Of a stretch of DNA of 64,000 nucleotides, positions 36,457 through 44,780 are shown in pieces. Location of the stretch: positions 56,996 to 120,995 of the forward strand of contig NZ_FMAH01000013.1 in assembly GCF_900094545.1 (NCBI RefSeq), in the 5' to 3' direction. This DNA is from Martinezella miluonensis (GTDB lineage: Bacteria > Pseudomonadota > Alphaproteobacteria > Rhizobiales > Rhizobiaceae). A program made the position numbers and the translations under genes. The notes beneath the pieces are model-generated. The model was not told the origin of the DNA. It saw only the letters and a program-made list of their open reading frames with translations, and did no database searches. How positions within the stretch are numbered: the stretch's first letter is position 1; the number at the start of each line of letters is the position of its first letter.

Positions 36457-38142
36457 ATGACCAACCCACGCCATAATATCCGCGAAATTCGCGCACCTCG
36501 CGGTCCGGAGCTCAATGCCAAGAGCTGGATGACCGAAGCGCCGCTGCGCATGCTGATGAACAACCTCGACCCGGACGTTGCGGAAAACCCGAACGAGCTG
36601 GTCGTCTATGGCGGCATCGGCCGCGCGGCCCGCACCTGGGACGATTTCGACCGCATCGCCGCGACGCTGAAGACGCTCAACGAAGACGAGACGCTGCTGG
36701 TGCAGTCCGGCAAGCCGGTCGCCGTGTTCCGCACGCACAAGGACGCGCCGCGCGTGCTGATCGCCAACTCCAACCTCGTACCGCACTGGGCAACCTGGGA
36801 TCACTTCAACGAGCTGGATAAGAAGGGCCTTGCCATGTACGGCCAGATGACGGCCGGTTCGTGGATCTATATCGGCACGCAGGGCATCGTGCAGGGCACT
36901 TATGAGACCTTCGTCGAGGCCGGTCGTCAGCATTACAACGGCAACCTCAAGGGCAAGTGGATCCTGACCGGCGGTCTCGGCGGCATGGGCGGCGCACAGC
37001 CGCTGGCAGCCGTGATGGCGGGCGCCTGCTGCCTCGCCGTCGAATCCGACGAAACCCGCATCGATTTCCGCCTGCGCACCCGCTATGTCGACGAGAAGGC
37101 AAAGACGCTCGACGAAGCGCTTGCCCTGATCGACAAGTGGACGAAGGCTGGTGAAGCCAAGTCCGTAGGCCTGCTCGGCAATGCCGCCGAAATCTTCCCC
37201 GAGCTGGTGAAGCGCATGAAGGCCGGCGGTCCGCGCCCCGATATCGTCACCGATCAGACCTCCGCACACGACCCGCTGAACGGCTATCTGCCGGCCGGTT
37301 GGACAGTTGCCGAACACAGGGCCAAGCGCGAAAGCGATCCGAAAGCCGTCGAAGCTGCGGCCCGCGCCTCGATGAAGGTGCATGTCGAAGCCATGGTCGA
37401 CTTTTGGAACGCCGGCGTGCCGACGCTCGACTACGGCAACAACATCCGCCAGGTCGCCAAGGACGAAGGCTTTGAAAATGCCTTCGCCTTCCCGGGCTTC
37501 GTTCCGGCCTATATCCGTCCGCTCTTCTGCCGCGGCATCGGCCCGTTCCGTTGGGCTGCTCTCTCGGGCGATCCGGAAGATATCTACAAGACCGACGCCA
37601 AGGTGAAGGAACTCACTCCTGGCAACACCCATCTGCACAACTGGCTGGACATGGCGCGCGAGCGCATCGCCTTCCAGGGTCTGCCGGCGCGCATTTGCTG
37701 GGTCGGCCTCGGCGATCGCCACCGCCTCGGCCTTGCCTTCAACGAAATGGTCAAGAACGGCGAGCTGAAGGCTCCCGTCGTCATCGGCCGCGACCATCTC
37801 GACTCCGGCTCGGTCGCTTCGCCGAACCGCGAAACCGAAGCCATGAAGGACGGCTCGGATGCCGTTTCCGACTGGCCGCTGCTCAACGCGCTGCTCAACA
37901 CCGCCTCCGGCGCGACCTGGGTATCGCTGCATCACGGCGGCGGCGTCGGCATGGGCTTCAGCCAGCACTCCGGCATGGTCATCTGCGCCGACGGCACGGA
38001 TGATGCCGCCAAGCGCCTGGAGCGCGTTCTCTGGAACGACCCGGCAACCGGCGTCATGCGTCACGCCGATGCCGGCTACGACATTGCGCTTGATTGGGCC
38101 AAGAAGCAGGGCCTGCGCCTGCCGGCCATCCTGGGGAACTGA
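36457..38142 (+). CDS. hutU: Urocanate hydratase (urocanase)
   Basis: This 561-residue protein begins 1 nt after hutH ([19 protein letters not shown]). It contains the NAD-binding stretch [14 protein letters not shown] and the catalytic-loop region [20 protein letters not shown] with the conserved Cys, then [15 protein letters not shown]. It hydrates urocanate to imidazolonepropionate using NAD as an electrophile, the second step. Length and motifs are full and intact. hutD starts 1 nt after its stop. Confidence 0.95.
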   Translation: MTNPRHNIREIRAPRGPELNAKSWMTEAPLRMLMNNLDPDVAENPNELVVYGGIGRAARTWDDFDRIAATLKTLNEDETLLVQSGKPVAVFRTHKDAPRVLIANSNLVPHWATWDHFNELDKKGLAMYGQMTAGSWIYIGTQGIVQGTYETFVEAGRQHYNGNLKGKWILTGGLGGMGGAQPLAAVMAGACCLAVESDETRIDFRLRTRYVDEKAKTLDEALALIDKWTKAGEAKSVGLLGNAAEIFPELVKRMKAGGPRPDIVTDQTSAHDPLNGYLPAGWTVAEHRAKRESDPKAVEAAARASMKVHVEAMVDFWNAGVPTLDYGNNIRQVAKDEGFENAFAFPGFVPAYIRPLFCRGIGPFRWAALSGDPEDIYKTDAKVKELTPGNTHLHNWLDMARERIAFQGLPARICWVGLGDRHRLGLAFNEMVKNGELKAPVVIGRDHLDSGSVASPNRETEAMKDGSDAVSDWPLLNALLNTASGATWVSLHHGGGVGMGFSQHSGMVICADGTDDAAKRLERVLWNDPATGVMRHADAGYDIALDWAKKQGLRLPAILGN

Positions 38143-38143
38143 G

Positions 38144-38713
38144 ATGAAGCTGCTACGCGCCAGTGACCACAAGCGCATGCCCTGGAAAAACGGTGGCGGG
38201 GAAACGGTGGAAATCGCCGTTTCGCCCGATGGCGCCGGGCTTGCCGACTTCGACTGGCGCGTCAGCATGGCGACCGTTGCCACGGATGGACCGTTCTCGG
38301 TCTTTCCGGGCATCGATCGCACGCTATCCATTCTCGATGGCGAGGGCATGGCCCTCTTCATCGAGGGGCGTGAGCCCGAACGGCTGACGCAGGCAAGTGA
38401 GCCGCTGCCCTTTGCAGCCGACGCGCCGACCTCGGCGACGTTGATTGACGGCACAATCACCGATCTCAATGTCATGACGCGGCGGGGACGCTTCACGCAT
38501 TCGGTGCGGCGTGTTTCCGTTGATGGGGCCACCAAACTTTCCCCTCGCGGTGGGGTGAGCCTTATAGTTTGTCATCGTGGCCACGCCGAAGTCGCCAGGC
38601 TTTCGCTTTCGGCATTGGATTGCCTGCTTCTGGAAGCGGGTGGGCAGGAAGTAGACGTTTCCGGAAAAGCGGAGCTGTTTCAGATTGATATTCAGGCCAA
38701 TCGTCGTCGCTAG
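38144..38713 (+). CDS. hutD: HutD family protein
   Basis: This 189-residue cupin-like protein (DUF886) begins MKLLRASDHKRMPWKNGGGE, the diagnostic HutD N-terminus, with DFDWRVSMATV and GPFSVFPGIDRTLSIL following. HutD is linked to hut operons and, in Pseudomonas, affects fitness on histidine, probably by limiting pathway activity; its biochemistry is unsettled. It is last in the hutI-H-U-D transcript. Its 3' end overlaps a convergent hypothetical gene by 152 bp, which is unusual. Confidence 0.9.
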   Translation: MKLLRASDHKRMPWKNGGGETVEIAVSPDGAGLADFDWRVSMATVATDGPFSVFPGIDRTLSILDGEGMALFIEGREPERLTQASEPLPFAADAPTSATLIDGTITDLNVMTRRGRFTHSVRRVSVDGATKLSPRGGVSLIVCHRGHAEVARLSLSALDCLLLEAGGQEVDVSGKAELFQIDIQANRRR

Positions 38714-39317
38714 GCGAAGATAACCAGCCGAAACGATGTGCTCGATAGAACGCCATCGCTATGTTGTAGATGTCTGAATAGCGCCGGTCGAACAGGTCTG
38801 CCTTGATCTGAACTTCAGTCTCTCGAATACCCGAGGCATCGGTCATGGTTTTTACCGCTGGCCCGGCGAGCGGCGTGTCATTCGCTATTAAGTGAAGCGT
38901 AAGGCACCCGGACATTTTGCCGGCCGATATGCGATCAGCATTTGCGATGTTAGTCCAAGGGATAACAGCCGTGGCGACGCGTGTATCTTGAATGCCGTCC
39001 GGGCCGATAATGATGACCGGATCATCATAGTTTCGGCGAACATAGATCGGAACGCGTTTTATCGTCGCCGCGCAAAATATGACAAGAATCACAACTGCAT
39101 TGATGCGAAGTCGCCAAATTTGCGCGTCGGAATTTTGATGACGGGTGACAATCAATAGCCCGACAAAGAGGGCCATTATTGTGAAAACCAATATGGTTGC
39201 ACGTATCGCCGCAAATTTCGAATAGCGGATCTCGTGGATGCGATGAACGGCTACATCGTCATAGAAAAATTCATCGCGAGGCAAGGAAAATTGACCGCCA
39301 AGATTGAAACGCGCCAT
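38562..39317 (-). CDS. Hypothetical membrane protein overlapping hutD
   Basis: The frame gives 251 residues from the ATG at 39317 (a GTG at 39329 is also possible). Two membrane helices are clear at about 38-58 (AIRATILVFTIMALFVGLLI) and 70-85 (INAVVILVIFCAAT), followed by a cytoplasmic region (IIIGPDGIQDTRVATAVIPW) like the PH-type domains of small bacterial membrane proteins. The last 50 residues are encoded opposite hutD; that tail is proline- and arginine-rich and looks unstructured, so the original stop may have been lost. No function is evident. Confidence 0.6.
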   Translation of the reverse strand: MARFNLGGQFSLPRDEFFYDDVAVHRIHEIRYSKFAAIRATILVFTIMALFVGLLIVTRHQNSDAQIWRLRINAVVILVIFCAATIKRVPIYVRRNYDDPVIIIGPDGIQDTRVATAVIPWTNIANADRISAGKMSGCLTLHLIANDTPLAGPAVKTMTDASGIRETEVQIKADLFDRRYSDIYNIAMAFYRAHRFGWLSSPSDDDWPEYQSETAPLFRKRLLPAHPLPEAGNPMPKAKAWRLRRGHDDKL

Positions 39318-39449
39318 TACTATTACCACTATGCAACGTTAGAGTCTAAGGGCTTCGGGCAAGCGCATTTCTTCTTTGAGTTGGGTTGATTTCCTTGACA
39401 CCCGCGCCTCACCGGGGCTCCAATGACGGCCATTTCCGAGGGAGTTCCC

Positions 39450-40112
39450 ATGAGCGACGATCAGATCCCCGCCGATAGCAAGCTCACCACCTCCAAGCGC
39501 CGCTGGGCCGCGGAGGGTAAGTTTCTGACCGGACGCGTCAGCCGGCCGGAGACCGAGCGGCTGCCGCCGGGACAGCATCTCGTGAAGAACTGGCCGGTGC
39601 TCGATCTCGGCGTGCAGCCGCATGTTTCGCTGTCGAGCTGGCGGCTTGATGTGTTCGGCTTCGTGGAAAAGCGGCTCAGCCTCGATTGGGCCGCTTTCCA
39701 GGCGATCGAGCAAAGCACCCGCGTCAGCGATATCCATTGCGTGACGACGTGGTCGCGCTACGACAATCGCTGGGAAGGGATTTCGACGCGCGATCTGCTC
39801 GATCTCGCCGTGCCGACGGCCGAGGCGCATCATGTGCTGCTGACGAGCTATGACGGCTATACCACCAATCTTCCGCTTGCGGATTTTGCGGCCGAAGATG
39901 CGATCCTCGCCACGGCCTGGGAAGGCCAGCCGCTGACGCGTGAGCATGGCGGCCCTATGCGTCTCGTCGTGCCACATCTCTATTTCTGGAAGAGTGCCAA
40001 GTGGCTGAGCCGCATCGAACTCATCGGCGCCGACCGGGCCGGTTTCTGGGAGAAAAACGGTTATCACATGTATGGCGATCCCTGGCGGGAGCAGCGCTAC
40101 TCCGATGATTGA
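39450..40112 (+). CDS. Sulfite-oxidase-like molybdopterin-binding protein
   Basis: The ATG at 39450 has GAGGGAG upstream; an earlier in-frame start at 39423 lacks one. The 220-residue protein matches the single-domain sulfite oxidase/YuiH group (COG2041): WPVLDLGVQP, LDVFGFVEKRLSLDW, then DIHCVTTWSRYDN with the Cys that would bind molybdenum, GPMRLVVPHLYFWKSAKW and GYHMYGDPW. There is no twin-arginine signal, so it is likely cytoplasmic, unlike MsrP. The substrate is unknown. It stands alone between the HutD region and the MFS transporter. Confidence 0.85.
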   Translation: MSDDQIPADSKLTTSKRRWAAEGKFLTGRVSRPETERLPPGQHLVKNWPVLDLGVQPHVSLSSWRLDVFGFVEKRLSLDWAAFQAIEQSTRVSDIHCVTTWSRYDNRWEGISTRDLLDLAVPTAEAHHVLLTSYDGYTTNLPLADFAAEDAILATAWEGQPLTREHGGPMRLVVPHLYFWKSAKWLSRIELIGADRAGFWEKNGYHMYGDPWREQRYSDD

Positions 40113-40317
40113 CGCCCGCAAAACGCCGCGGGCCGAGGGTAAGGCCGGAGCAAACCCGCCGGGAACCGCGGTTCTTATGTAACCCTGTCAATTTTTGATG
40201 GTGCCGGCGTGGGTTTGCGGCTTTGCAAGCCAGAGCGATAGGCGTATTCAATGATCGTATGATTGTTGCCGGGAGCGTCCGGCTCCCTTTGAACGCCATT
40301 CTCTGAAATTTCATGTC

Positions 40318-41748
40318 ATGACCGTTGCCCGGATCACAGAAGAGCCTCCCGAAGCAAGTTTCGGCCGGCAGTCGCGCATCATCGCCTTCGTCGTCGCTGT
40401 TTCCTTCTTCATGCAGATTCTGGACGGCACGATCGTCACCACGTCTCTACCGCAAATGGCGCGGACTTTTGGCGTCGAGCCGGTGTCGATGAGCATCGGC
40501 ATCACCGTCTATCTGCTCACCATGGCCGCCTTCGTGCCGCTTGCCGGCTGGGCGGGCGATCGCTACGGCGCGCGGCGGGTGTTTCTGGCGTCGATCACCA
40601 TCTTCACCGTGGCCTCGCTGTTTTGCGGTCTCTCAGGCAATCTCACCGAATTCATCATTGCCCGCGCCGTTCAGGGTGTCGGCAGCGCGCTGATGACGCC
40701 TGTGGGACGTATCATCGTGCTGAAAAACGCGCGCAAATCCGATCTGGTGCATGCCGTGTCGATGATCACCTGGCCGGCGCTGACGGCCCCGGTCATCGGC
40801 CCGGTGCTCGGCAGTTTCATCACCACCTATCTCAACTGGCACTGGAACTTCCTGATCAATATCCCGATCGGCATTATCGGTCTTGGCCTCGTCCTGCGCT
40901 TCGTACCGGATCAGCGCGAGGAGAAGGTCGCGCGGCTCGATTTCATCGGCTTCCTGCAATCGGCGGCTGGGCTGACGTTCCTGCTCGCCGGTCTGGAGTT
41001 CGTGGTTCAGGGAACCACGGGATTGGCGCCCAGTATCGGGCTCATTGCTGCAGGTGTGGTTTTCTCGGTCATTGCCACCCGGCACTTCATGAGGGTCGAT
41101 GCACCCTTGCTCGATCTTTCCGCCTTCAAGGTACAGACCTTCGCCATGTCGACGCTTTCGGCCGGCACGGCGAGCCGTGTCGCGATCAACGCCACGCCCT
41201 TCCTGATCCCGCTGCTTTTCCAGGTCGGTTTCGGCCGCACGGCGATCGATGCCGGCACCTATCTGCTGTTCTACTTCGCTGGCAATCTCGGCATGAAGGC
41301 GATCACGACGCAGATGCTGAAGATCTTCGGCTTCCGCAGCGTGCTCGTCGTCAATGGCCTGATTTCGTCAGCAAGCATCGGCGGATGCGGGTTTCTGTCT
41401 CCGTCGACGCCGGATCTGCTGATATATTGCCTGCTATTCATTGCCGGCCTTTCGCGGTCGATGAACTTCACGGCGCTGAATACGCTTGGCTTTGCCGATA
41501 TCCATGCGGCGCAGCGCAGTTCCGCCTCGACATTGTCGAGCATGCTGCAGCAGGTTTCGCTACTGCTCGGTGTGCCGTGGCCGCCGCCGTACTCAATCTT
41601 TCGCGCACGATTCATGGTGGGGAAACGCTTTCGCTTGTCGATTTCCGCTGGGCTTTCCTCGTCGTTGGCCTTATCGGAGCCGTCTCCGCGTTGCGCTTCG
41701 TCAGCTTGCCGCACGACGCCGGTGCGGAGGTGTCGCGACACAAGGTGA
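40318..41748 (+). CDS. MFS transporter (EmrB/QacA type) with frameshifted C-terminus
   Basis: The 14-helix drug:H+ antiporter pattern is intact for about 418 residues: ILDGTIVTTSLPQM in helix 1, GWAGDRYGARRVF in loop 2-3, and WPALTAPVIGPVLG in helix 5. At about 41572 the frame changes. The family's last helix is found in another frame (AVAAAVLNLSRTIHGGE... WAFLVVGLIGAVSALRFVSLP), ending at 41768, while the annotated frame ends in a serine- and arginine-rich tail. One missing G (GGTGTGCC where GGTGTGGCC is expected) would explain this. Either a true mutation removes the last helix, or it is a sequence error. The substrate is unknown. Confidence 0.8.
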   Translation: MTVARITEEPPEASFGRQSRIIAFVVAVSFFMQILDGTIVTTSLPQMARTFGVEPVSMSIGITVYLLTMAAFVPLAGWAGDRYGARRVFLASITIFTVASLFCGLSGNLTEFIIARAVQGVGSALMTPVGRIIVLKNARKSDLVHAVSMITWPALTAPVIGPVLGSFITTYLNWHWNFLINIPIGIIGLGLVLRFVPDQREEKVARLDFIGFLQSAAGLTFLLAGLEFVVQGTTGLAPSIGLIAAGVVFSVIATRHFMRVDAPLLDLSAFKVQTFAMSTLSAGTASRVAINATPFLIPLLFQVGFGRTAIDAGTYLLFYFAGNLGMKAITTQMLKIFGFRSVLVVNGLISSASIGGCGFLSPSTPDLLIYCLLFIAGLSRSMNFTALNTLGFADIHAAQRSSASTLSSMLQQVSLLLGVPWPPPYSIFRARFMVGKRFRLSISAGLSSSLALSEPSPRCASSACRTTPVRRCRDTR

Positions 41749-41859
41749 AAGCGTCATCAAAACCTTAAAACTCTTAACGATATTGACAGGCAAGCCGCTG
41801 TAAATTCACTTGTCCGTTCCCATATGTGTGGGGCCTTAACTCCTATAGGAGCCAGTCTT

Positions 41860-42168
41860 ATGCTGCTCAAAACTCTTGCGATCTCCGCTCTCGTCATCGG
41901 CATGTTCAGTGCCGCCGCCATGGCGGAGCAGGCGCACAAGCATCATCCCAAGCGCGTCAACGTCCAGGCTTTCCAGGCCGATGTCGGCAATGTCGATCAT
42001 TCGAAGGATGCGATCCTTCCGGACGGCACGATCAATACCGATCCGTCCGTAACCGGTCCGATCCGCGCCGGCGACTCGATGTCCCGTCTGCAATGCGCAG
42101 CTGCTCCCAACTCGGTCGGCGTTCGCTCGAACACGTATGCGGCAGGTCCGTCGTCGCTTTGCCCGTAA
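41860..42168 (+). CDS. Small secreted protein of unknown function
   Basis: AGGAG lies 8 nt before the ATG at 41860. The 102-residue product has a clear Sec signal peptide (MLLKTLAISALVIGMFSAAA, cleavage near AMA-EQ, residue 22), then a His/Lys-rich start (AHKHHPKR) and a mature domain with two cysteines (C79 and C101), which could form a disulfide. I recognise no family. It stands alone between the MFS gene and the second toxin-antitoxin pair. Confidence 0.7.
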   Translation: MLLKTLAISALVIGMFSAAAMAEQAHKHHPKRVNVQAFQADVGNVDHSKDAILPDGTINTDPSVTGPIRAGDSMSRLQCAAAPNSVGVRSNTYAAGPSSLCP

Positions 42169-42191
42169 TGTCTTGAGAGCATCGAGTGGTC

Positions 42192-42587
42192 TTAAGCCAG
42201 CTCGATATCCGTCTGGTTGAACCGGTCGCTTTTCGACAATAGCGGCTGGCGATAATAGCGGGCGCAGGCATAAGTCATGCAATCGTCGAGGCTGAGGCGG
42301 GCCGGGTGGCCGCTTTGGCCATAATGTTCATAAGCCTCCGCGGCCACGAAGGCGGTGCGCGGCGGCACCGCAAGCAGCTGGATGTTCATGAGCTGCAGGA
42401 AAGTGCGCACTGCTTCTCCCGCATCCGTCGGCGAAAGAGCGAGTATCGCCGCAATCTCGATTGCCGCATGCGCCGCTGCGAGCGGCGATGTCATTCGCGC
42501 CGTTGCCGGCTGCATGCGATTGGCGAAGCTGCGCGCTTCCTCCTCATCCGTCATCATCGCCGACAGCACCGAAGCATCGATAAACAT
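42192..42587 (-). CDS. vapC: PIN-domain toxin, VapC-like
   Basis: This 131-residue protein has the acidic PIN residues D4 (FIDASVLSA), E44 (AAIEIA), D101/D102 (SLDDCMTYACA) and D121 (SKSDRF), and so is a predicted Mg-dependent ribonuclease. Its start overlaps the antitoxin stop by 1 nt (TGATG), so production is coupled to the antitoxin. It is a different subtype from the AbrB-linked PIN protein at 29.6 kb. Confidence 0.88.
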   Translation of the reverse strand: MFIDASVLSAMMTDEEEARSFANRMQPATARMTSPLAAAHAAIEIAAILALSPTDAGEAVRTFLQLMNIQLLAVPPRTAFVAAEAYEHYGQSGHPARLSLDDCMTYACARYYRQPLLSKSDRFNQTDIELA

Positions 42588-42814
42588 CAGGCGTTCCCTT
42601 CCGCGCTGTCGCTTCCGGCTTTCGCGACGGCCTTCTGCTTGAGATTGCGGCAGAAGGCGACGGCGACATCGGCAAGGGTGGGCTTGGTCAGCTCCTCGTC
42701 CAATGCCTTCTGCAATGCGAGCCTCACGGCCTCGGTCTTGGTCGGCGCCTTCGTCAATGCTTGGTAGCGTCGCGCCAGCCGGTCGATGGCGTCGTCCTTG
42801 ATGTAAAGCGGCAT
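42587..42814 (-). CDS. vapB: VapB-type antitoxin (Rv0623/PSK-like)
   Basis: This 75-residue protein begins MPLYIKDDAIDRLARRYQAL and has the ribbon-helix-helix style TKTEAVRLALQKALDEE typical of the VapB antitoxins that partner with this VapC class. It is upstream of and overlaps vapC by 1 nt. Two GGATATCC palindromes 22 bp apart lie directly upstream and are likely its own binding sites. Confidence 0.85.
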   Translation of the reverse strand: MPLYIKDDAIDRLARRYQALTKAPTKTEAVRLALQKALDEELTKPTLADVAVAFCRNLKQKAVAKAGSDSAEGNA

Positions 42815-42815
42815 T

Positions 42816-42845
42816 GGATATCCTCTTCTCTAAATTTGGATATCC
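42816..42845. promoter_or_regulatory. Paired GGATATCC palindromes upstream of vapB
   Basis: TTGGATATCC occurs at 42814-42823 and again at 42836-42845. The self-complementary GGATATCC cores are 22 bp apart, about two helical turns, and the first abuts the vapB start codon. This arrangement suits cooperative binding by a VapBC complex. Confidence 0.6.
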
Positions 42846-43003
42846 ATAGGCCGTGTCTGGCGCCGAGGCAATTGCGTTTTTGTCTGCAGCAAGTGTGAGA
42901 AATTCAATCAGGCCGTGCTTTCCGTCATATTTAGATGACGATCATCATTTAACGTGCTAGCGGTGATGCTGAAAATGCCGTTTGCAGACTCTGAGGAGAT
43001 GTC

Positions 43004-44194
43004 ATGTCCGCTATCGATCCAATCGTTATCGTCTCGGCCACCCGAACGCCCCTTGGTCGTTTCCAGGGAGAGCTATCGCCCTTGCAGGCCCCCGAGCTTG
43101 GGGCACATGTCATCCGCGCCGCGCTGGAGCGCGCCGGATTGTCGGCTGACAGGGTGGATGAGGTGCTGTTCGGCTGCGTGCTGCCGGCAGGCCAGGGCCA
43201 GGCGCCGGCGAGACAAGCGGCGCGTGGCGCCGGTCTGCCGGATGCGGTAGGCGCCACGACGATCAACAAGGTCTGCGGTTCGGGCATGAAGGCGACCATG
43301 CTGGCGCATGACCTGCTTCTCGCCGGTTCCGCCACCATCGCGGTTTCCGGCGGCATGGAGTCGATGTCGAACGCGCCCTATCTGCTTGCCAAGGCGCGCG
43401 GCGGCTACCGCATGGGCCATGACCGCATCTTCGACCATATGATGCTTGATGGGCTGGAAGATGCCTATGAGAAGGGCCGCTCCATGGGCGATTTTGGCGA
43501 GATGGCGGTCGAAGCCTATCAGTTCAGCCGCGACGATCAGGATGCCTATGCGGTCGAGACCCTGTCGCGCGCCCGCGCCGCAACTGAGAATGGCGCATTC
43601 GAAGCCGAGATCACGCCGGTTTCGGTCGCTACCAAGGGTGGCTCGATCATTGTTGCCAAGGACGAGCATCCGCAGAAGGTCTCGCCGGAAAAAATCCCGA
43701 CGCTGAAACCCGCCTTCCGCAAGGACGGCACCATCACGGCCGCCAGCGCCTCGGCAAACGCCGATGGGGCGGCGGCTCTCATCCTGACGCGCCGCTCGGT
43801 TGCCGAGCGCAAGGGGTTACCGATCCTTGCCGAGATCAGGGCCCATGCCACGCACAGCCAAGAGCCGGCCTGGTACACCACTGCACCGATCCCGGCGATC
43901 CGCAAGCTGCTGGACAAGACGGGCTGGAAGATCGGCGATGTCGATCTTTTCGAGATCAACGAGGCCTTCGCCGTGGTCGCCATGGCCGCCGCCAAGGAGC
44001 TTGGCATTGCGCGCGACCGGCTCAATGTGAATGGCGGTGCCTGCGCCCTTGGCCATCCGATCGGCGCTACGGGCGCGCGGCTGATCGTGACCCTGCTGCA
44101 TGCGCTTGAGCGTCAGGGAGCGAGGCGCGGCGTTGCAGCGCTCTGCATCGGCGGTGGCGAGGCGACGGCGATCGCTGTGGAGCGGGTTGGTTAG
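43004..44194 (+). CDS. Acetyl-CoA acetyltransferase (thiolase)
   Basis: This 396-residue protein is preceded by GAGGAG. The nucleophile is C91 (NKVCGSGMKA), with H351 (CALGHPIGATG) and C381 (ALCIGGGEA) completing the thiolase site, and EINEAFAVVA is also present. It joins two acetyl-CoA to acetoacetyl-CoA, or does the reverse, as in polyhydroxybutyrate synthesis or fatty and amino acid breakdown. It has no phaB-type reductase beside it, so its pathway cannot be fixed. It stands alone, followed by repeat element D. Confidence 0.9.
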   Translation: MSAIDPIVIVSATRTPLGRFQGELSPLQAPELGAHVIRAALERAGLSADRVDEVLFGCVLPAGQGQAPARQAARGAGLPDAVGATTINKVCGSGMKATMLAHDLLLAGSATIAVSGGMESMSNAPYLLAKARGGYRMGHDRIFDHMMLDGLEDAYEKGRSMGDFGEMAVEAYQFSRDDQDAYAVETLSRARAATENGAFEAEITPVSVATKGGSIIVAKDEHPQKVSPEKIPTLKPAFRKDGTITAASASANADGAAALILTRRSVAERKGLPILAEIRAHATHSQEPAWYTTAPIPAIRKLLDKTGWKIGDVDLFEINEAFAVVAMAAAKELGIARDRLNVNGGACALGHPIGATGARLIVTLLHALERQGARRGVAALCIGGGEATAIAVERVG

Positions 44195-44235
44195 GAGCTT
44201 CTGGGGCGCCTGGTTCACCGGCCCCCCTGCGGGAA

Positions 44236-44366
44236 TGCCCCTCATCCTAACCTTCTCCCCGCAGGCGGGGAGAAGGGACGACGGTGCGAAATAGAGAGTC
44301 TACGGAGTTAAGCTGCTGGAGATGGGATCAAACCCCCCTCTTTCCGCGAGCGGGGAGAGGGGCATG
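44236..44366. repeat. Degenerate intergenic repeat element D (element A family)
   Basis: The left end ATGCCCCTCATCCTAACCTT, with its CCCCGC/GCGGGG hairpin, is intact. The interior starts GACGACGGTGCGAAAT as in elements B and C. The right end keeps only the CGAGCGGGGAGAGGGGCAT hairpin half and lacks the TGGGGTGAGG part. It lies between the convergent thiolase and CueR genes. Confidence 0.65.
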
Positions 44367-44382
44367 GCCGCGTCGCCAATTC

Positions 44383-44769
44383 TCAACCCTCCGACAATTC
44401 CTCCAGGATCGGACAGTCCGGCCGCTCGTTGCCGTGGCAGGCGTGTACCAGATGCTCCAGTGTGCGGCGCAGTTCCGTGAGTTCGCGGATCTTGCGGTCG
44501 ATCTCGGTGAGTTTCGTGGCGGCGATGTCCTTGACGTCGGCACTGGCGCGGCTCTTATCCTCGTAAAGGGCCAGCAATTGCCGGCACTCCTCCACCGAGA
44601 AGCCGAGGCTGCGCGAGCGATGCAGAAAGCGCAGCTTGTGCACGTCGTCAGCGCCATAATCGCGATAACCATTGTCGCCGCGATCAGGCCGGATCAGGCC
44701 GATATCTTCGTAGTAGCGGATCGTCTTGGCCGGCAGGCCCGAGCGGCTGGATGCTTCGCCGATATTCAT
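44383..44769 (-). CDS. cueR: Cu(I)-responsive MerR-family regulator CueR
   Basis: This 128-residue protein has an N-terminal MerR helix-turn-helix (NIGEASSRSGLPAKTIRYYE) and dimerisation helix, ending in the metal loop C111-HGNERPD-C119, the spacing used by CueR/HmrR for Cu(I). It is encoded 11 nt after the copper ATPase gene on the same strand, so it is the second gene of that operon. It should activate the promoter at 47320-47350, which has CueR dyad symmetry and a 19-bp spacer. Confidence 0.92.
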   Translation of the reverse strand: MNIGEASSRSGLPAKTIRYYEDIGLIRPDRGDNGYRDYGADDVHKLRFLHRSRSLGFSVEECRQLLALYEDKSRASADVKDIAATKLTEIDRKIRELTELRRTLEHLVHACHGNERPDCPILEELSEG

Positions 44770-44780
44770 CAGAAATCTCC

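Noticed and set aside
36409..38535. 708-codon open frame on the minus strand
   Set aside because: It is antisense to urocanase and hutD, which have complete family motifs; it has no domain or start site of its own.
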